Source: Ostrinia nubilalis
Lineage: Eukaryota; Arthropoda; Insecta; Lepidoptera; Crambidae
Length of the DNA stretch: 64,000 bases
Direction: 5' to 3'
Assembly: GCF_963855985.1 (NCBI RefSeq)
Contig: NC_087108.1
Coordinates: 13,100,001-13,164,000, forward strand
Below are positions 32,854 through 43,572 of the stretch, piece by piece. The notes beneath the pieces were generated by a model, which was given only the letters and a program-made list of their open reading frames with translations, was not told the DNA's origin and did no database searches. Position 1 is the first letter of the stretch; the number at the start of each line of letters is the position of its first letter. Made by a program: the position numbers and the translations under genes.

Positions 32854-33410
32854 ACGTGGTCGCTTACTATGGGCCTCATAAGAAGGCTCAAGGTCACCCA
32901 AAGGGCGATGGAGCGGGCCATGCTTGGAGTTTCCCTGCGTGATCGAATCAGAAATGAGGAGATCCGCAGGAGAACCAAAGTGACCGACATAGCTCGCAGA
33001 ATTGCTAAAATCAAGTGGCAGTGGGCGGGGCACATAGCTCGTAGAGACGATGGCCGTTGGGGCAGGAAAGTTCTTGAGTGGCGACCACGGGCTGGAAGAC
33101 GTAGCGTGGGCAGGCCTCCTATTATTGCTTCTCGACATGGCGCTTGTTATGTCGCAAATATAGCTGAGCGGACGCCTCTTCAGCATAGCTTGTAGTTTAA
33201 TGTTTAATGTTATAATATGTACTGTATTTTTATTTTATTTTTCTATGCTGAATAAAGTATTCTTATTCTTATTAGGTGGACCGACGATCTGGTAAAGGTC
33301 GCGGGAAGAGCCTGGATGCGGGCAGCGCAGGACCGTGCATTGTGGAAAACCTTGGAGGAGGCCTTTGTCCAGCAGTGGACGTCATTTGGCTGAAACGAAC
33401 GAACGAACGA
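32854..33410 (+). mobile_element. 5'-truncated RTE-type LINE insertion
   Basis: Flanked by GGTAAA (32,848 and 33,411); the second duplication copy lacks it (47,255). Encodes the RT C-terminal tail (RRLKVTQRAMERAM..., IKWQWAGHIARRDDGRWGRKVLEWRPRAG..., then RWTDDLVK) up to WTSFG and a stop, with a (GAAC)n 3' tail. It is interrupted by a second retroinsertion at about 33,121-33,273. Confidence 0.92.
33121..33273 (+). mobile_element. short retroinsertion nested in the RTE copy
   Basis: About 150 bases ending TGCTGAATAAAGTATTCTTATTCTTATT, i.e. a poly(A)-signal-like stretch plus a TATTCT tail, splitting GGCCTCCTA^TTAGGTGG of the RTE element. TATTA is repeated at both junctions. Source element not identified. 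Confidence 0.75.
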
Positions 33411-34159
33411 GGTAAATTTTTAAATTCTTGTCACATCTTAACATTTGAGGGCGCCATGGATGTTCTTAAATACGAGTAGGTACTACGTCTAATATCCTGA
33501 TATTATACGTGCCCTAGATGCCCTACCGATAGACCCTGGTCTACCGTACCAATGCTCTTCTTAGAGTGTTTTGCTAAATCCTTAACGTTTGACAGAGATT
33601 GAAACGTGATTTTTAATTAGTTTGCTACTCAATTAAAAGTAGAATTTTCACTTTCAATATGTAGTCTCTGTGATATCACCGCTCGAATATTCAAAGACAA
33701 AACTATTTAAGTTACAGATAAAGTAGGTACAAGTCTATAGAATATTTATCTAGCGAATGATAATAAAAAAATAATGCATATTCACTTCACATGAATCTAT
33801 AGATGTAGAATGACAATGAAGAAATGTTATCTACTATTAATTTTATTGTTAACTCACTGTTATTGCAAGTAAACACGTCACTAGGAAGTGACATTATTAG
33901 AATAGATACACAATCAAGATGATTGTTTAAAGATGTTGTAATAATAATGGAGATAATTAATCTCTAAGTAGCTAGGCATTGTAAAACATCTAAGCACTCC
34001 AAACAATAAAAATTGCACTTAGGTGTAGGTATAATATAGAATACAATTACCTATGTTCAATCATAAATACCTACATGGTGGAAAACTTTTAGTAATAATA
34101 CCCAGGAGAAAAATTACTTTTTTATCTGCTTTTAACTACATTACATCTACGAAAGTCAT
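33411..34159. other. duplicated intergenic sequence
   Basis: No gene. Aligns with 47,270-47,970 of the second large copy with small indels. Confidence 0.6.
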
Positions 34160-34386
34160 TCATGACAAGCACATCAATTTTCCCAAACTTCTCAATGGCC
34201 TTTTCAACGATTTTTCTAGTATCGGCTTCAATGGACACGTCATCTCCTTTAATGACATTTTTGAGTCTGTCTTCGTTTTTTCCTACGATGACAACGTTAG
34301 CTCCTGCTTGAGCCAATTTTATGGCGATAGTGGCCCCAATGCCAGAACTGCCTAGTCACGATGACCACTTTACCCGTGAAAGTCAT
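34160..34386 (-). pseudogene. antisense SDR pseudogene, copy C
   Basis: Minus-strand ATG at 34,386 opens MTFTGKVVIVT, then a small deletion in the TGASSGIG region shifts the frame. The second frame continues with VVIVGKNEDRLKNV, lacks about 13 residues, and stops resembling an SDR after FGKIDVLV, just before NNAG. It is the remains of an SDR1/2-like gene. The same lesions occur in the duplicate at 48 kb, so it died before the large duplication. Confidence 0.9.
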
Positions 34387-35171
34387 ATTTGTAGCTTATT
34401 TATTTCAGACTGTATTCAATTAAGTAATAATGAGTACGTTAAATTTGGTATCGCTGATTAGATTTATGCCAGTAAGATAAAACAGTATTAATTTGTGACG
34501 GAATGATGTTTAAAAATCCGCCTAACTTAAAGGTGATAAAAATTTGATATTTTCACTGAATAAAATTGAAGAGATTCAATTAGGTGGTTAAGATGATAAT
34601 TGAGATGAATAGCACCTTACGGTTTTACGGTTTGAGTTAGGGCGCTATCTTGCGAGAAACTTCTAATTAATGTAAGTACCTACTACGTACGGGTACTTAG
34701 ATATGAGGAAGATATATGTATTAATTAATTCCATTAAACCAGTTAATTCATAGTACCAGGTATGTATTACGAACAACATTATTATGCACTAAACAGAAGA
34801 CATCGTAAGTAAACATCGTGAAGTATTAGATGACGTAGTAGTAAATACAACTGTTTACACAGTGAATTAGATCCAGTTACATGTAATTATCATTAATTTA
34901 GCTGTCTGCGGAATTGAGTTAGGTCACGCTTAGTCAGAATGAACGAGAATATCATCACTACCATGATGGGTAAAAAATATAACAAATCATTAACACAGTG
35001 AGTAGCGAATTGTTGTAAAGGTGAGTTTGAAGTCAAGTTTCTGTATACAAACTTACGCTGCGCACTCATATATGCACATTACGTAATATATCAAAGCTGA
35101 CTAGATGTGTTTCTGGTTATAAATAAACCAACTTTGTAGTCTGCGGCTTATTATTCAAGTGACATCGCAGC
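34387..35171. other. spacer between antisense pseudogene and SDR6
   Basis: No gene. Holds two informative empty sites for insertions in the second large copy: GGGTACTTAGATATGAGG (34,691; piggyBac-like element) and AAACATCGTGAAGTATTAG (34,811; palindromic element). Confidence 0.8.
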
Positions 35172-35921
35172 ATGAGTTTCGCGAGCAAAGTGGTTCTTGT
35201 GACGGGGGCTAGCAGTGGCATCGGAGCGATTACTGCTGAATCGTTCTGCAAAGAGGGAGCGAACGTCGTCATAGTCGGGAGAAATGAAGATAAACTCAAG
35301 GATGTGGCTAAGAAATGTGCAGGAGTCGGCAACGCCCCTTTCTTGGTCAAAGCGGACGTGTCCAACGACAATGACGCCAGAAGAATCATCAGCGAGACAT
35401 TGAAAAAGTTCGGGAAACTAGATGTGCTGGTCAACAACGCTGGCGTTGCCGAATACGGGAGTATCTTGGACGGTAAGCTTCTAGAAAGTTTCGACAAGAT
35501 TATCCCCATCAATTTGCGAGCTGTGGTCCACATGACGATGCTGGCTGCGCCGCACCTCGTGAAGACCAAAGGGAACATCGTAAACGTTTCCAGCATCGCT
35601 GGCCAGAAGCATATATTTGTGGCCTCGAATGTGTATTCTGTGTCCAAAGCTGCAGTGGACCACTTCACGAGGGGCAGCGCATTGGAGCTGGCCTCCAAAG
35701 GAGTGAGGGTCAATGCGATCAGCCCGGGACCTGTGGAGACTGATATGATGACAAGCTTTGCAACGGAGTCCGAAAAGGAAACGCAGGGAATAAGGACGCC
35801 TCTGGGAAGGATGTCGAAGGCGGAAGAGATCGCCGACTTGATCCTTTATGTGGCCAGTGACAAGGCGAAAGGAATCACTGGGTCTGTGTTTGTGGCAGAT
35901 AATGGAATAATGGTACAATAA
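35172..35921 (+). CDS. short-chain dehydrogenase/reductase SDR6
   Basis: Intact 249-aa SDR: TGASSGIG 11-18 followed by AITAES rather than AATA, GRN 36-38, NNAG 88-91, N114, S141, Y155 (YSVSK), K159. The substrate loop after SPGPVETDMMTSF is distinct (polar ATESEKETQG). TATAAATA at about 35,119 is a plausible TATA box 53 bases before the ATG. Its duplicate at 63.69 kb has lost most of the coding region. Confidence 0.95.
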   Translation: MSFASKVVLVTGASSGIGAITAESFCKEGANVVIVGRNEDKLKDVAKKCAGVGNAPFLVKADVSNDNDARRIISETLKKFGKLDVLVNNAGVAEYGSILDGKLLESFDKIIPINLRAVVHMTMLAAPHLVKTKGNIVNVSSIAGQKHIFVASNVYSVSKAAVDHFTRGSALELASKGVRVNAISPGPVETDMMTSFATESEKETQGIRTPLGRMSKAEEIADLILYVASDKAKGITGSVFVADNGIMVQ

Positions 35922-36761
35922 AATATATATTATAACCATGCGAAAATATTTTTGGATTAAATAATAATAAATTAATTTTACACTAAGTATTGCATCAATT
36001 GCATGTAATATTATGATAAATCTGACTTTTTTAATTCATATACTTACCATAAAATATACCTATTCTTTATACTGGATATAATGTAGTTGCATGCCATTTA
36101 TGTAAATCCATAAATTAAAGTATACTCATGCACTAAGATAATTATCAACACGATTATAAATGTAATTACCTGCCATTAAGTATTACTAAAGGTACCTTAC
36201 CTATTGTTTGTATGTATGTGTGGATAATAATTATTTTCTTTAGTCGATCTGTTAATGTGTTATTGGAAACTTCAGTTGGAAACATAATCTATTTGTCTCT
36301 ATTGGTTGGTAGTTCATGTTTTATTTGGAACGTGTGTACTCGTAATACACGGCCTGGAAACGGCCTATGTACTGAATAAATATTTTAATTACACTGCTTG
36401 GGATAACCTAAGCTACCTACTTAAAATTTTACATTTTTCAAATTCTTATAGATTATTTAAAATGATAGTTAATACACGCTATGATTAACATACACTTAAG
36501 CTACATGTATTGAAATAAGGCTGTATGTTTCTTTTATAAAATAAAAAAATATAATAACCATAAATGTGATATTTCATTACTCGTATTTTATTTTATCTGC
36601 GACGAAGTCACGGACAGGAGATAAATGTAACTTAAATGGACATGATAGTGAATAATAATGTGTAGGTAGTGTATGTATAGCATACAGCGAACAGCTCATT
36701 AAATACATTATAAATACATGTTTCTGCAACTGAGCTGCAGTATGCACGTGACAGGCGCACT
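35922..36761. other. SDR6-SDR7 spacer
   Basis: AT-rich, no gene. The last 170 bases carry the same promoter module as SDR5 and SDR10 (GAATAATAATGTGTAGGTAG ... TTATAAATAC). Confidence 0.6.
36709..36742 (+). promoter_or_regulatory. core promoter of SDR7
   Basis: TATAAATA at 36,709 and an initiator-like GCAGTAT at about 36,737, 29 bases apart. Confidence 0.55.
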
Positions 36762-37505
36762 ATGAGCTTCAAGAGCAATGTGGTGATCGTGACGGGGGCC
36801 AGCTCCGGCATCGGAGCAGCCACGGCGGTGCAGTTCGCTAAGGAAGGAGCCAGCTTGGTTATAGTCGGAAGAAATGAAGCCAGGCTGAAGGACATAGCCG
36901 CCAAATGTGCCGCGGTTGGCAGCGCGCCACTCGTGGTCCGAGCAGATGTCTCCAACGACGACGATGCCAGGAGAATCATCAGCGAAACCATAAAAAAGTT
37001 TGGCAAACTAGATGTGCTGATAAACAACGCTGGCGTCTTGGAATATGGAACAATTTTGAACGGGAAAATCTTGGAAAGTTACGATAAGAACATCTCGATC
37101 AATTTGCGGGCCGTGATCCACATGACTATGCTTGCTGCTCCGTATCTAGTTAAGACAAAGGGTAATATTGTGAATGTGTCAAGCGTGCTTGGGCAATTTC
37201 ATATGATGCCCATGGTCAATGCGTACGCGACGTCCAAGGCTGGGTTGGATCATTTCACGAGAGGGAGTGCGAAGGAGTTGGCAGCGTCTGGAGTGAGGGT
37301 GAACGCTGTGAGCCCTGGGCCGGTGGAGACGAATATGCTGATGACCTTCGAGTCGAGCGAGGATACGCAGGAGGTGAATACCCCTCTGGGCCGCGTGTCG
37401 CAGCCGGCCGAGGTGGCCGACCTGATCCTGTTCATGGCCAGTGACAAGGCCAAGGCAATCACAGGTTCAGTGTTTCTGGCGGATAACGGTGTAATACTGG
37501 GATAG
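36762..37505 (+). CDS. short-chain dehydrogenase/reductase SDR7
   Basis: Intact 247-aa SDR: TGASSGIG 11-18, GRN 36-38, INNAG 87-91, N114, S141, Y155, K159. Upstream region and N-terminal third are close to SDR5/SDR10, whereas the middle (ILNGKILESYDKNISINLRAVIHMTMLAAP) is closer to SDR3/SDR6, so it may be a mosaic. The end (VFLADNGVILG) is its own. Converges with minus-strand SDR8, whose stop lies 715 bases away. Confidence 0.95.
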   Translation: MSFKSNVVIVTGASSGIGAATAVQFAKEGASLVIVGRNEARLKDIAAKCAAVGSAPLVVRADVSNDDDARRIISETIKKFGKLDVLINNAGVLEYGTILNGKILESYDKNISINLRAVIHMTMLAAPYLVKTKGNIVNVSSVLGQFHMMPMVNAYATSKAGLDHFTRGSAKELAASGVRVNAVSPGPVETNMLMTFESSEDTQEVNTPLGRVSQPAEVADLILFMASDKAKAITGSVFLADNGVILG

Positions 37506-38219
37506 TTTCTTAAGCTAATTCTTCTCGGTAACTGCCGATTTTCTCGAAGTGGAAATAATGCAAGCTTCCTGTATTTAGATTTATGCCGTTACGAGTAGGT
37601 AAAGGGCACAATAGATGCTGAAGAGAATTTGAATGTAAGTAATGGGGTGAAAATCGTGTAAATAGTTTATTGTTTATTTTGATTTTATACTTGTTTTCTG
37701 ATACTATAAAATAAAGTAATACACAAAACTTGACTACCAAGTATTTAAATGATTGAGAAGACAGATTACGTAATTTGTGTTTATAAATAGACTGACCTTT
37801 ATCAACTGATAAAGGCATTTGTAGGATGCATTTGCATAGCGGTTTGCATCTTGACGAAGTTTTTGTTTGCATACTTTGTATTTGTTATTGTTTTTTTTTT
37901 ATGTTATTGATAGACAAAATGTTACGGCATGCCATCAACTAAACTCGTTATGGATCAACAAATATTTATTTGTTTACCTGATAATAATGTGGATCTGAAT
38001 GTGATGTTAGATATTGAATTAAAATTAAATCTTCTCTGAAAGCTTTTTATTTTCAAACGTTGACACATCAATGTATAAATAAATCATAAGATTAAACACA
38101 CGACATAAACATACTCGCACACAATAAATGCTAGATCAATTGACATCTTTTATTTATAAGAAATCAAGCTCAATTTTACAACATGAGGTAAAACAAATAC
38201 AAACTCAACAAATGTTTGA
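37506..38219. other. convergent SDR7/SDR8 spacer
   Basis: AT-rich 3' flank of both genes. No gene or recognised repeat. Confidence 0.5.
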
Positions 38220-38963
38220 TCACATTTTGCTCAACATCATTCCGTTATCAGTGACGTAGTTGGATCCCGTGATGCCCTTGGCCTTGTCGCTGGCCAAGTA
38301 CAGCACCAGCTCGGCCACCTCATCCGGCTCCGACACACGGCCCAGCGCCGTCTGTGCCGCGAAGTGGTCCCAGGAGATCGGGAAGCCTGCGTTCGCGATG
38401 ATGTCAGTCCTCACCGGCCCAGGACTGATAGCGTTCACCCGAACACCTGACGCGGCCAGCTCCAACGCAGCGCCTTTCGTAAAATGATTCAAACCCGCCT
38501 TAGACATACAATAAGCTAAGAATGGCGGAGTAGGCGCGTACGTACCGCCAATGGCCGATATATTTACAACGTTCCCTTTCGTCTCGACTAAATGCGGCGC
38601 CGCCAGTGTCGTCAACAGAACAGCTGCGCGCAAATTAGTGTTCATCACCTCATCGTACGTGTCCATCACTTTGCCGCCCAAGATGGCGCCGAATTTGGCG
38701 ATCCCGGCGTTGTTGATTAGGATGTCTATTTTGCCGAACTTTTCTAGCGTGTTCTCGATGATGCGTTTGGCGTCGTCCTCGTTGGACACGTCGGCTTTGA
38801 TAACGAGCGAGCCGGGGCATTGGTCGGCGACGGCCGTGAGCTTGGCCTCGTTCCTGCCGACGATGACGACGCTGGCTTGCTCCTTGCTGAAGCTGACGGC
38901 GGTGGCGGCTCCGATGCCGGAGCTGCCGCCCGTCACAATAACAACTTTCTTTGCGAAACTCAT
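38220..38963 (-). CDS. SDR8, minus-strand SDR with Ala at the catalytic Ser position
   Basis: Single-exon SDR, 247 aa from the family-typical MSF start at 38,963 (an in-frame ATG 12 codons upstream is less likely). TGGSSGIG 11-18, GRN 36-38, D58, INNAG 83-87, N110, Y151 and K155 are kept, but the usual NISS reads NISA, so the residue 14 before Tyr is Ala137 instead of Ser; Ser136 is the neighbour. With SDR9 it shares a four-residue deletion after residue 49 and the DEVMNTNLRA stretch, so they form a subgroup. Only SDR in the array on this strand. Activity could be altered or lost; the frame itself is clean. Confidence 0.93.
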   Translation of the reverse strand: MSFAKKVVIVTGGSSGIGAATAVSFSKEQASVVIVGRNEAKLTAVADQCPGSLVIKADVSNEDDAKRIIENTLEKFGKIDILINNAGIAKFGAILGGKVMDTYDEVMNTNLRAAVLLTTLAAPHLVETKGNVVNISAIGGTYAPTPPFLAYCMSKAGLNHFTKGAALELAASGVRVNAISPGPVRTDIIANAGFPISWDHFAAQTALGRVSEPDEVAELVLYLASDKAKGITGSNYVTDNGMMLSKM

Positions 38964-39079
38964 CGTGACGCGACTGTCCCGCGAGACGTTCGACCACACA
39001 CTGATTAAAAACAGTTAAAAGTGAATCTAGAACGGGTAACTATAAAATGGGTTACTGTTTGTAAGGTAATTTCATAAAG

Positions 39080-39360
39080 ATAGCTAAAGATCATCATCAT
39101 CATCAACAGCCCTTTACAGTCCACTGCTGGACTATGAGCCTCCTCTACTATAGTGGAGGGTTTTGCCATAATCTCCACGCTTGGCAGGCGGGTTGGAGAT
39201 CGCAGTTTAAAAGATTGATGTTTTTCAGAGAGCGCTGCTGCCCATTCTCTGTTTGATGTGTAGTCCCTAAGTCGCCTCTTACGACACCCGCGGGAAGAGT
39301 AGGGGTTGGTGACAAATGTATTCTACTCTGCCGTCACCACACGGCTAAAGATATTGACTC
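39080..39360 (-). repeat. dispersed LINE/SINE-like repeat, antisense
   Basis: Starts with (CAT)n and CCCTTTACAGTCCACTGCTGGAC, then GGCGGGTTGGAGATCGC and CCTCTTACGACACCCGCGGGAAGAG ... TCTACTCTGCCGTCACCACACGGC, a combination I recognise from lepidopteran genomes. Non-coding here. Confidence 0.65.
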
Positions 39361-40891
39361 TTTTTATTACTATCATGAAGGTCGGTAATGTACAATGTTA
39401 TGTTGTTGTTAGGGGAATGTTACGTAGGATTGTGCATTTTGTTATCTAATGTCATCAATAGTTTCGATATCAGATTAGTTGATGATGCGACCAATTTAAG
39501 TGTTGTTTGCTCGTACATTTTTATAAAATCCGCTACTTTATTTCTTTTAACTTTTTTCTTTATTTTCTTTTCAATATTACCTATCGTTTCGTGCGGTTTT
39601 GCACATATTAAATATGGTAGGTATATTAGGTATAGCCAGTGTCAAGTAAGTAAAAATAAGCTTCAATTGATGAAAAAAAAAAAAATTAAAATGATAAATG
39701 ATGATTTCAGTTTATCAGTAAAGGTGGCACTTTAATGAAACCTGACGCGAACTTCTTGAGATACCTAACTTGAAAAGTGATGTTGCACTGTTTGGTTTTA
39801 TTTGCCTACTCATGCACGTTCATGGACACTTAATGGTTAATAATTAATTTTATTGTTGCATGCTGAAAAGGGGCGCCTTTTCAAAAATCGTGACATGACA
39901 CAAGTAGTCAAGTCACGAAGCTGGTTTTCAGCGGGTTATCGAAATTGTATCATGAATTCATGATAAAAAAGTGACCGCGGTGATGAGTAAGTAAATATTT
40001 GTCATATTAATAATTTGCAAATCATCCTTATAATTTATTTACGTGTGTGATGACCATTCACTATTTATTTCATACAGTCCAAAGATTCCCAAACGTTAAT
40101 TTGTCTCGTAGGGAGTTCGCCAGCTTCAAATACTGGATTCAGTAGAATCCTATTACTGCATCTTCATTTCTACCATATAAAATCAATATTTTATTCAGGA
40201 CTTAGTAGGTAGGCCCTTTCCAGAGCGCTTATACACTTTGTCCCAAATAGGTATAGCATGCCCTACTACCACCACTTCAGGACTACTAGTACATTACACA
40301 CATACATTTGCTCATACATTTTCAAGGTCCACTACTATGTCGATCTTGAATAAACAAGTGTTCGCGACGATAATAGGTACCTAACTAAGTATTTGACTTG
40401 TTAATTTTACGCAAATAAAATTCTGATTCTGATAATACATAATTATTTGCAAATCATCCTACTAAATATTAATAAGTACTAAGGATCATCATATTTATTA
40501 ATTAGAATAAGACCTAACACGAGAATTAAATGGAACAATAAACGTTTTATTTATATATTTATTTATTAGTACGAGTATATTATCACCATAACCAGACACC
40601 TATTAGACAGCTCTATCCATAGAGAAAAGTAATGCTCTATCATTACTTAGTTTTATCATTCATTTACCAGCGTTTCCCAAACATAAGATTAAACTCAAAC
40701 CCAGCTCGGGTTTGAGTGACTCAGCAAAGAGTAAGTAGGTCCTACTCAAAGTCAAAATCAAAAGTTTCTTTATTTTTTATAGACTAAGTATAGAATATTT
40801 TTTAAACAATGGTTACAAATCGTCAAAAATTTAAAGAAAACAAAAGACTAATTAAAAAACTTTAAGTTATGCCAGTTATGCTCTTAGACAG

Positions 40892-41000
40892 CGACGATCT
40901 TGTGGTGCCTGGATGCGGGCGGCGCAGGACCGATCGTCGTGGAAATTCCTGGGGGAGGCCTTTGTACAGCAGTGGACGTCAATTGGCTGAAACGAACGAA
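40892..41000 (+). mobile_element. RTE-type LINE 3' end
   Basis: GACGATCTTGTGGTGCCTGGATGCGGGC ... GGAGGCCTTTGTACAGCAGTGGACGTCAATTGGCTGAAACGAACG: the last 35 or so codons and tail of the element found more completely at 32,854. Confidence 0.8.
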
Positions 41001-41112
41001 AATTTAAAACTTCGCTGCTGTACCTATGCTGCTAAAGAAAGGCAAATTATATAACAGCAGTTTGAGAACTCGTGCCTTGCTCAATCAAAACAGGTATCTT
41101 GCATGACATAGC

Positions 41113-41146
41113 TATATATTTTATCGTCTCGAGCATAGTCGCAGTA
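41113..41146 (+). promoter_or_regulatory. core promoter of SDR9
   Basis: TATATATT at 41,113 and an initiator-like GCAGTAT at 41,141, about 29 bases apart, placing the start site downstream of the long upstream in-frame ATG and supporting translation from 41,177. Confidence 0.55.
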
Positions 41147-41176
41147 TTCGTTGACTCGTGGGCGGAAACACACACA

Positions 41177-41914
41177 ATGAGTTTCTCCGGCAAAGTGGTG
41201 ATAGTGACTGGCTCGAGCTCCGGTATCGGCGCCGCTACGGCCGTCGCCTTCGGCAGGGAGGGCGCCTCCGTGGTCCTCGTCGGCAGAAACGATACCAAAC
41301 TGAAGAAAGTCGCCGAATCAGTAAAGAAACATTTAATCGTCAAAGCGGACGTATCCAAAGGAGACGATGCCAAACTGATCATCTCTAAGACCCTGGAGAC
41401 ATTCGGCAAAATCGACGTCCTAGTCAACAACGCCGGGATTGCCAGATTAGGCGGTCTGTTAGCAGGCGACCTGATGGACTCGTACGACGAGGTGATGAAT
41501 ACGAATCTGCGAGCGGTGTTCCACCTGACGTGCTTAGCGACCCCTCATTTGGTCAAGACGAAGGGGAACGTTGTGAACATATCTTCAGTGGCGGGGTGCT
41601 CGACACCTCCGCCTACGTTTGTGACGTACGCCGCGTCGAAGGCAGCTTTGGACCAGTTCACCAGGGGAGCAGCGTCGGAGCTGGCGCCGTCTGGCGTCCG
41701 GGTCAACGGCGTCAGCCCGGGCCCGGTGGTGACGGACATCATCGAGAACAGCGGCATGCCCACCTCCTACGATGAGTGGGCCACCAAGACCGCGCTGGGC
41801 CGCTCGTCCGATTCGGTTGAAATTGCGGACCTCGTGCTGTATTTAGCTAGCGATAAAGCTAAGTGCATCACTGGTTCTAGTGTTGTAGCAGATAACGGCT
41901 ATTTGTTGAAATAG
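41177..41914 (+). CDS. short-chain dehydrogenase/reductase SDR9
   Basis: Intact 245-aa SDR: TGSSSGIG 11-18, GRN 36-38, NNAG 84-87, N110, S137, Y151, K155. Four residues shorter than most paralogues after residue 49, as in SDR8. Start chosen at MSFSGKV; a 35-codon N-terminal extension is open but lies upstream of the predicted transcription start and resembles nothing. Coding sequence is markedly GC-rich. A Harbinger-like MITE sits 85 bases after the stop. Confidence 0.94.
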   Translation: MSFSGKVVIVTGSSSGIGAATAVAFGREGASVVLVGRNDTKLKKVAESVKKHLIVKADVSKGDDAKLIISKTLETFGKIDVLVNNAGIARLGGLLAGDLMDSYDEVMNTNLRAVFHLTCLATPHLVKTKGNVVNISSVAGCSTPPPTFVTYAASKAALDQFTRGAASELAPSGVRVNGVSPGPVVTDIIENSGMPTSYDEWATKTALGRSSDSVEIADLVLYLASDKAKCITGSSVVADNGYLLK

Positions 41915-41999
41915 GTAAAAATAGACTTGTAAAATTAAAGATGTGAAGTTTTATTATGGATATTTTTTGCACCTTGGTTAAACAATTACGCAACCTTAA

Positions 42000-42118
42000 G
42001 GCTGAGTTGCACCATCTAACTTTAACTTTGACAAACGTCAAAAATCTGTTAACTTCCATACAAAAAGCACCGGTTACTGTTATTATTACGGTTAAAATAA
42101 GGTTGGTGCAACTCAGCC
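42000..42118. mobile_element. 119-bp PIF/Harbinger-like MITE
   Basis: Termini GGCTGAGTTGCACCA and TGGTGCAACTCAGCC, each flanked by TAA, the target expected for PIF/Harbinger elements. Non-coding. Confidence 0.92.
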
Positions 42119-42147
42119 TAAGAATCCTATAATTTGGTTACATGTTC

Positions 42148-42335
42148 TTTTCGTTCGTTCGTTCGTTTCAGCCAAATGACGTCCACTGCTGGACAAAGGC
42201 CTCCTCCAAGGTTTTCCACAATGCACGGTCCTGCGCTGCCCGCATCCAGGCTCTTCCACCTCGTCTTTACCAGATCGTCGGTCCACCTAGTAGGAGGCCT
42301 GCCCACGCTACGTCTTCCAGCCCGTGGTCGGAAGA
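42148..42335 (-). mobile_element. RTE-type LINE 3' end, antisense
   Basis: A (GTTC)n tail, then TTTCAGCCAAATGACGTCCACTGCTGGACAAAGGCC through CTTCCAGCCCGTGGTCGG; the inverse of the element at 32,854. Confidence 0.88.
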
Positions 42336-42422
42336 CGTATTTCCGTGCTTTTAAGGGATTTTGTGAAAAATATTATTGGTAGGTAGTTGCTAATTGCTCA
42401 TAACATAGGCCCCCTTAATTTA

Positions 42423-43312
42423 ATCCCATCAAAAACAATACTTGTCAAAAAAACCAAGTCTCGCAACTCAGTTGTTCTACGGTAAAAAGTTGTGAGATCC
42501 ATGTAATACCAAGTCCAGGCCAGGAAATCTTTAACGTTTTACATAAATTATTGACTTGGCCATCGCACTAAATAATTTAATTTACACGTGTTTTCATGCG
42601 ATGGCCAAGTCAATATATTTATGTAAAACGTTAAAGATTTCCTGGCCTGGACTTGGTATTACATGGATCTCACAACTTTTTACCGTAGAACAACTGAGTT
42701 GCGAGACTTGGTTTTTTTGACAAGTATTGTTTTTGATGGGATCTCATTTCTTTTTGTATTTTGTAGACAGCAGTTATGTATCTAGAAAACTGGACCGAAA
42801 TTGAAAAATTTTACTCGACTTGGCGGTTGCACTACCGTGCCCCCAAATCTCATTTCTTTTTGTATTTTGTAGACAGCAGTTATGTATCTAGAAAACTGGA
42901 CCGAAATTGAAAAATTTTACTCGACTTGGCGGTTGCACTACCTTGCCCCCAAATATTTTAGTTTTTCCTTGATTCATACACCAAACACTACTTATATTCC
43001 AAATTTGAAGCTTCTAGGTCTGCTAGAAGTGCCTTAGAGTTTTGATGATCGGTGAGTCAGTGAGTGACAAAATTAAGTAAATTTGACCCGTTATAATTCT
43101 TAAACTACTGGTTCAAATTGAATGAAATTTTAAATATACCGTGTCTTTACAATGCCTGCATAGCTAATGAAAATTCAGCCTTCTAGTTTTATCCACAACG
43201 AAGTTACAGGCAGTCGAAAATGGCCTGAATTGCTTCGAGAAAAGGAGGGTACGGCCGTGCCGCTTTTTTGCTCGACTTGGTGGGGGCACTGCCGTGCCCC
43301 CAGATTTATTGT
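42423..43312 (+). mobile_element. palindrome-headed Helitron-like element, simple copy
   Basis: Bases 42,423-42,742 form a near-perfect palindrome (ATCCCATCAAAAACAATAC ... GTATTGTTTTTGATGGGAT). It is followed by two 103-bp direct repeats (42,743 and 42,846) and a 3' part ending in the hairpin GGGGGCACTGCCGTGCCCCC at about 43,287. The TC start next to A, a 3' hairpin and no target duplication suggest a Helitron/Helentron relative; unproven. The related copy at 53,344 bears extra insertions. Confidence 0.75.
42743..42949 (+). repeat. 103-bp direct repeat, two units
   Basis: CTCATTTCTTTTTGTATTTTG ... GCACTACCGTGCCCCCAAA (42,743) is repeated from 42,846 with one visible change (CCGTG versus CCTTG). 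Confidence 0.92.
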
Positions 43313-43396
43313 CCGTGGTGCATAATCTTTTCTTAAAGGTTTTAAGCCTTTGTTTGTCACCTGTCATCCGCTTTGCAATGGAGGGAAGTCGAACCT

Positions 43397-43572
43397 TAAT
43401 TTCGAACTCCTCCTATGTTCTTCTGATTAATTTCGTTGCGGGTCCAATGACAGTTTAACTTTCCCCCGGGACAAACTTGACCTTTATTGGTTGGGTTTTT
43501 GTGGCGGTCAAGCTGTAGATCCTGGCTACACAGGAGTTGCAGTGGTGGGAACGAGAGGTGGGAATAGTCCCG
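43397..43572. repeat. dispersed repeat shared with 12,358-12,545
   Basis: Same 175-180 base sequence as in the CRAL-TRIO intron, here joined directly to the RTE fragment that follows. Class unknown. Confidence 0.65.

Larger units (their letters stand above)
27848..36110 (+). repeat. segmental duplication, large unit, copy C (aligned part)
   Basis: Begins CAAGTAGGAGTCATTTCAGCC and aligns in order with 44,188-64,000: LINE fragment, lep1-like element, SDR5/SDR10 promoter and gene, 3' flank, antisense SDR pseudogene, SDR6 and its 3' flank. As the second copy starts where the sequence after SDR9 ends, the whole tandem unit is probably 27.85-44.19 kb. Confidence 0.9.
38964..41176. other. spacer between SDR8 and SDR9
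   Basis: No convincing gene. Contains repeats at about 39.08-39.36 and 40.89-41.0 kb. A 115-codon frame at 39,388 is AT-rich, hydrophobic and unlike any family I know. Confidence 0.5.

Noticed and set aside
39388..39735. 115-codon frame between SDR8 and SDR9
   Set aside because: AT-rich, hydrophobic by composition, no splice or promoter context and no recognisable family.
41072..41176. 35-residue N-terminal extension of SDR9
   Set aside because: Open but upstream of the likely transcription start, and absent from all paralogues.
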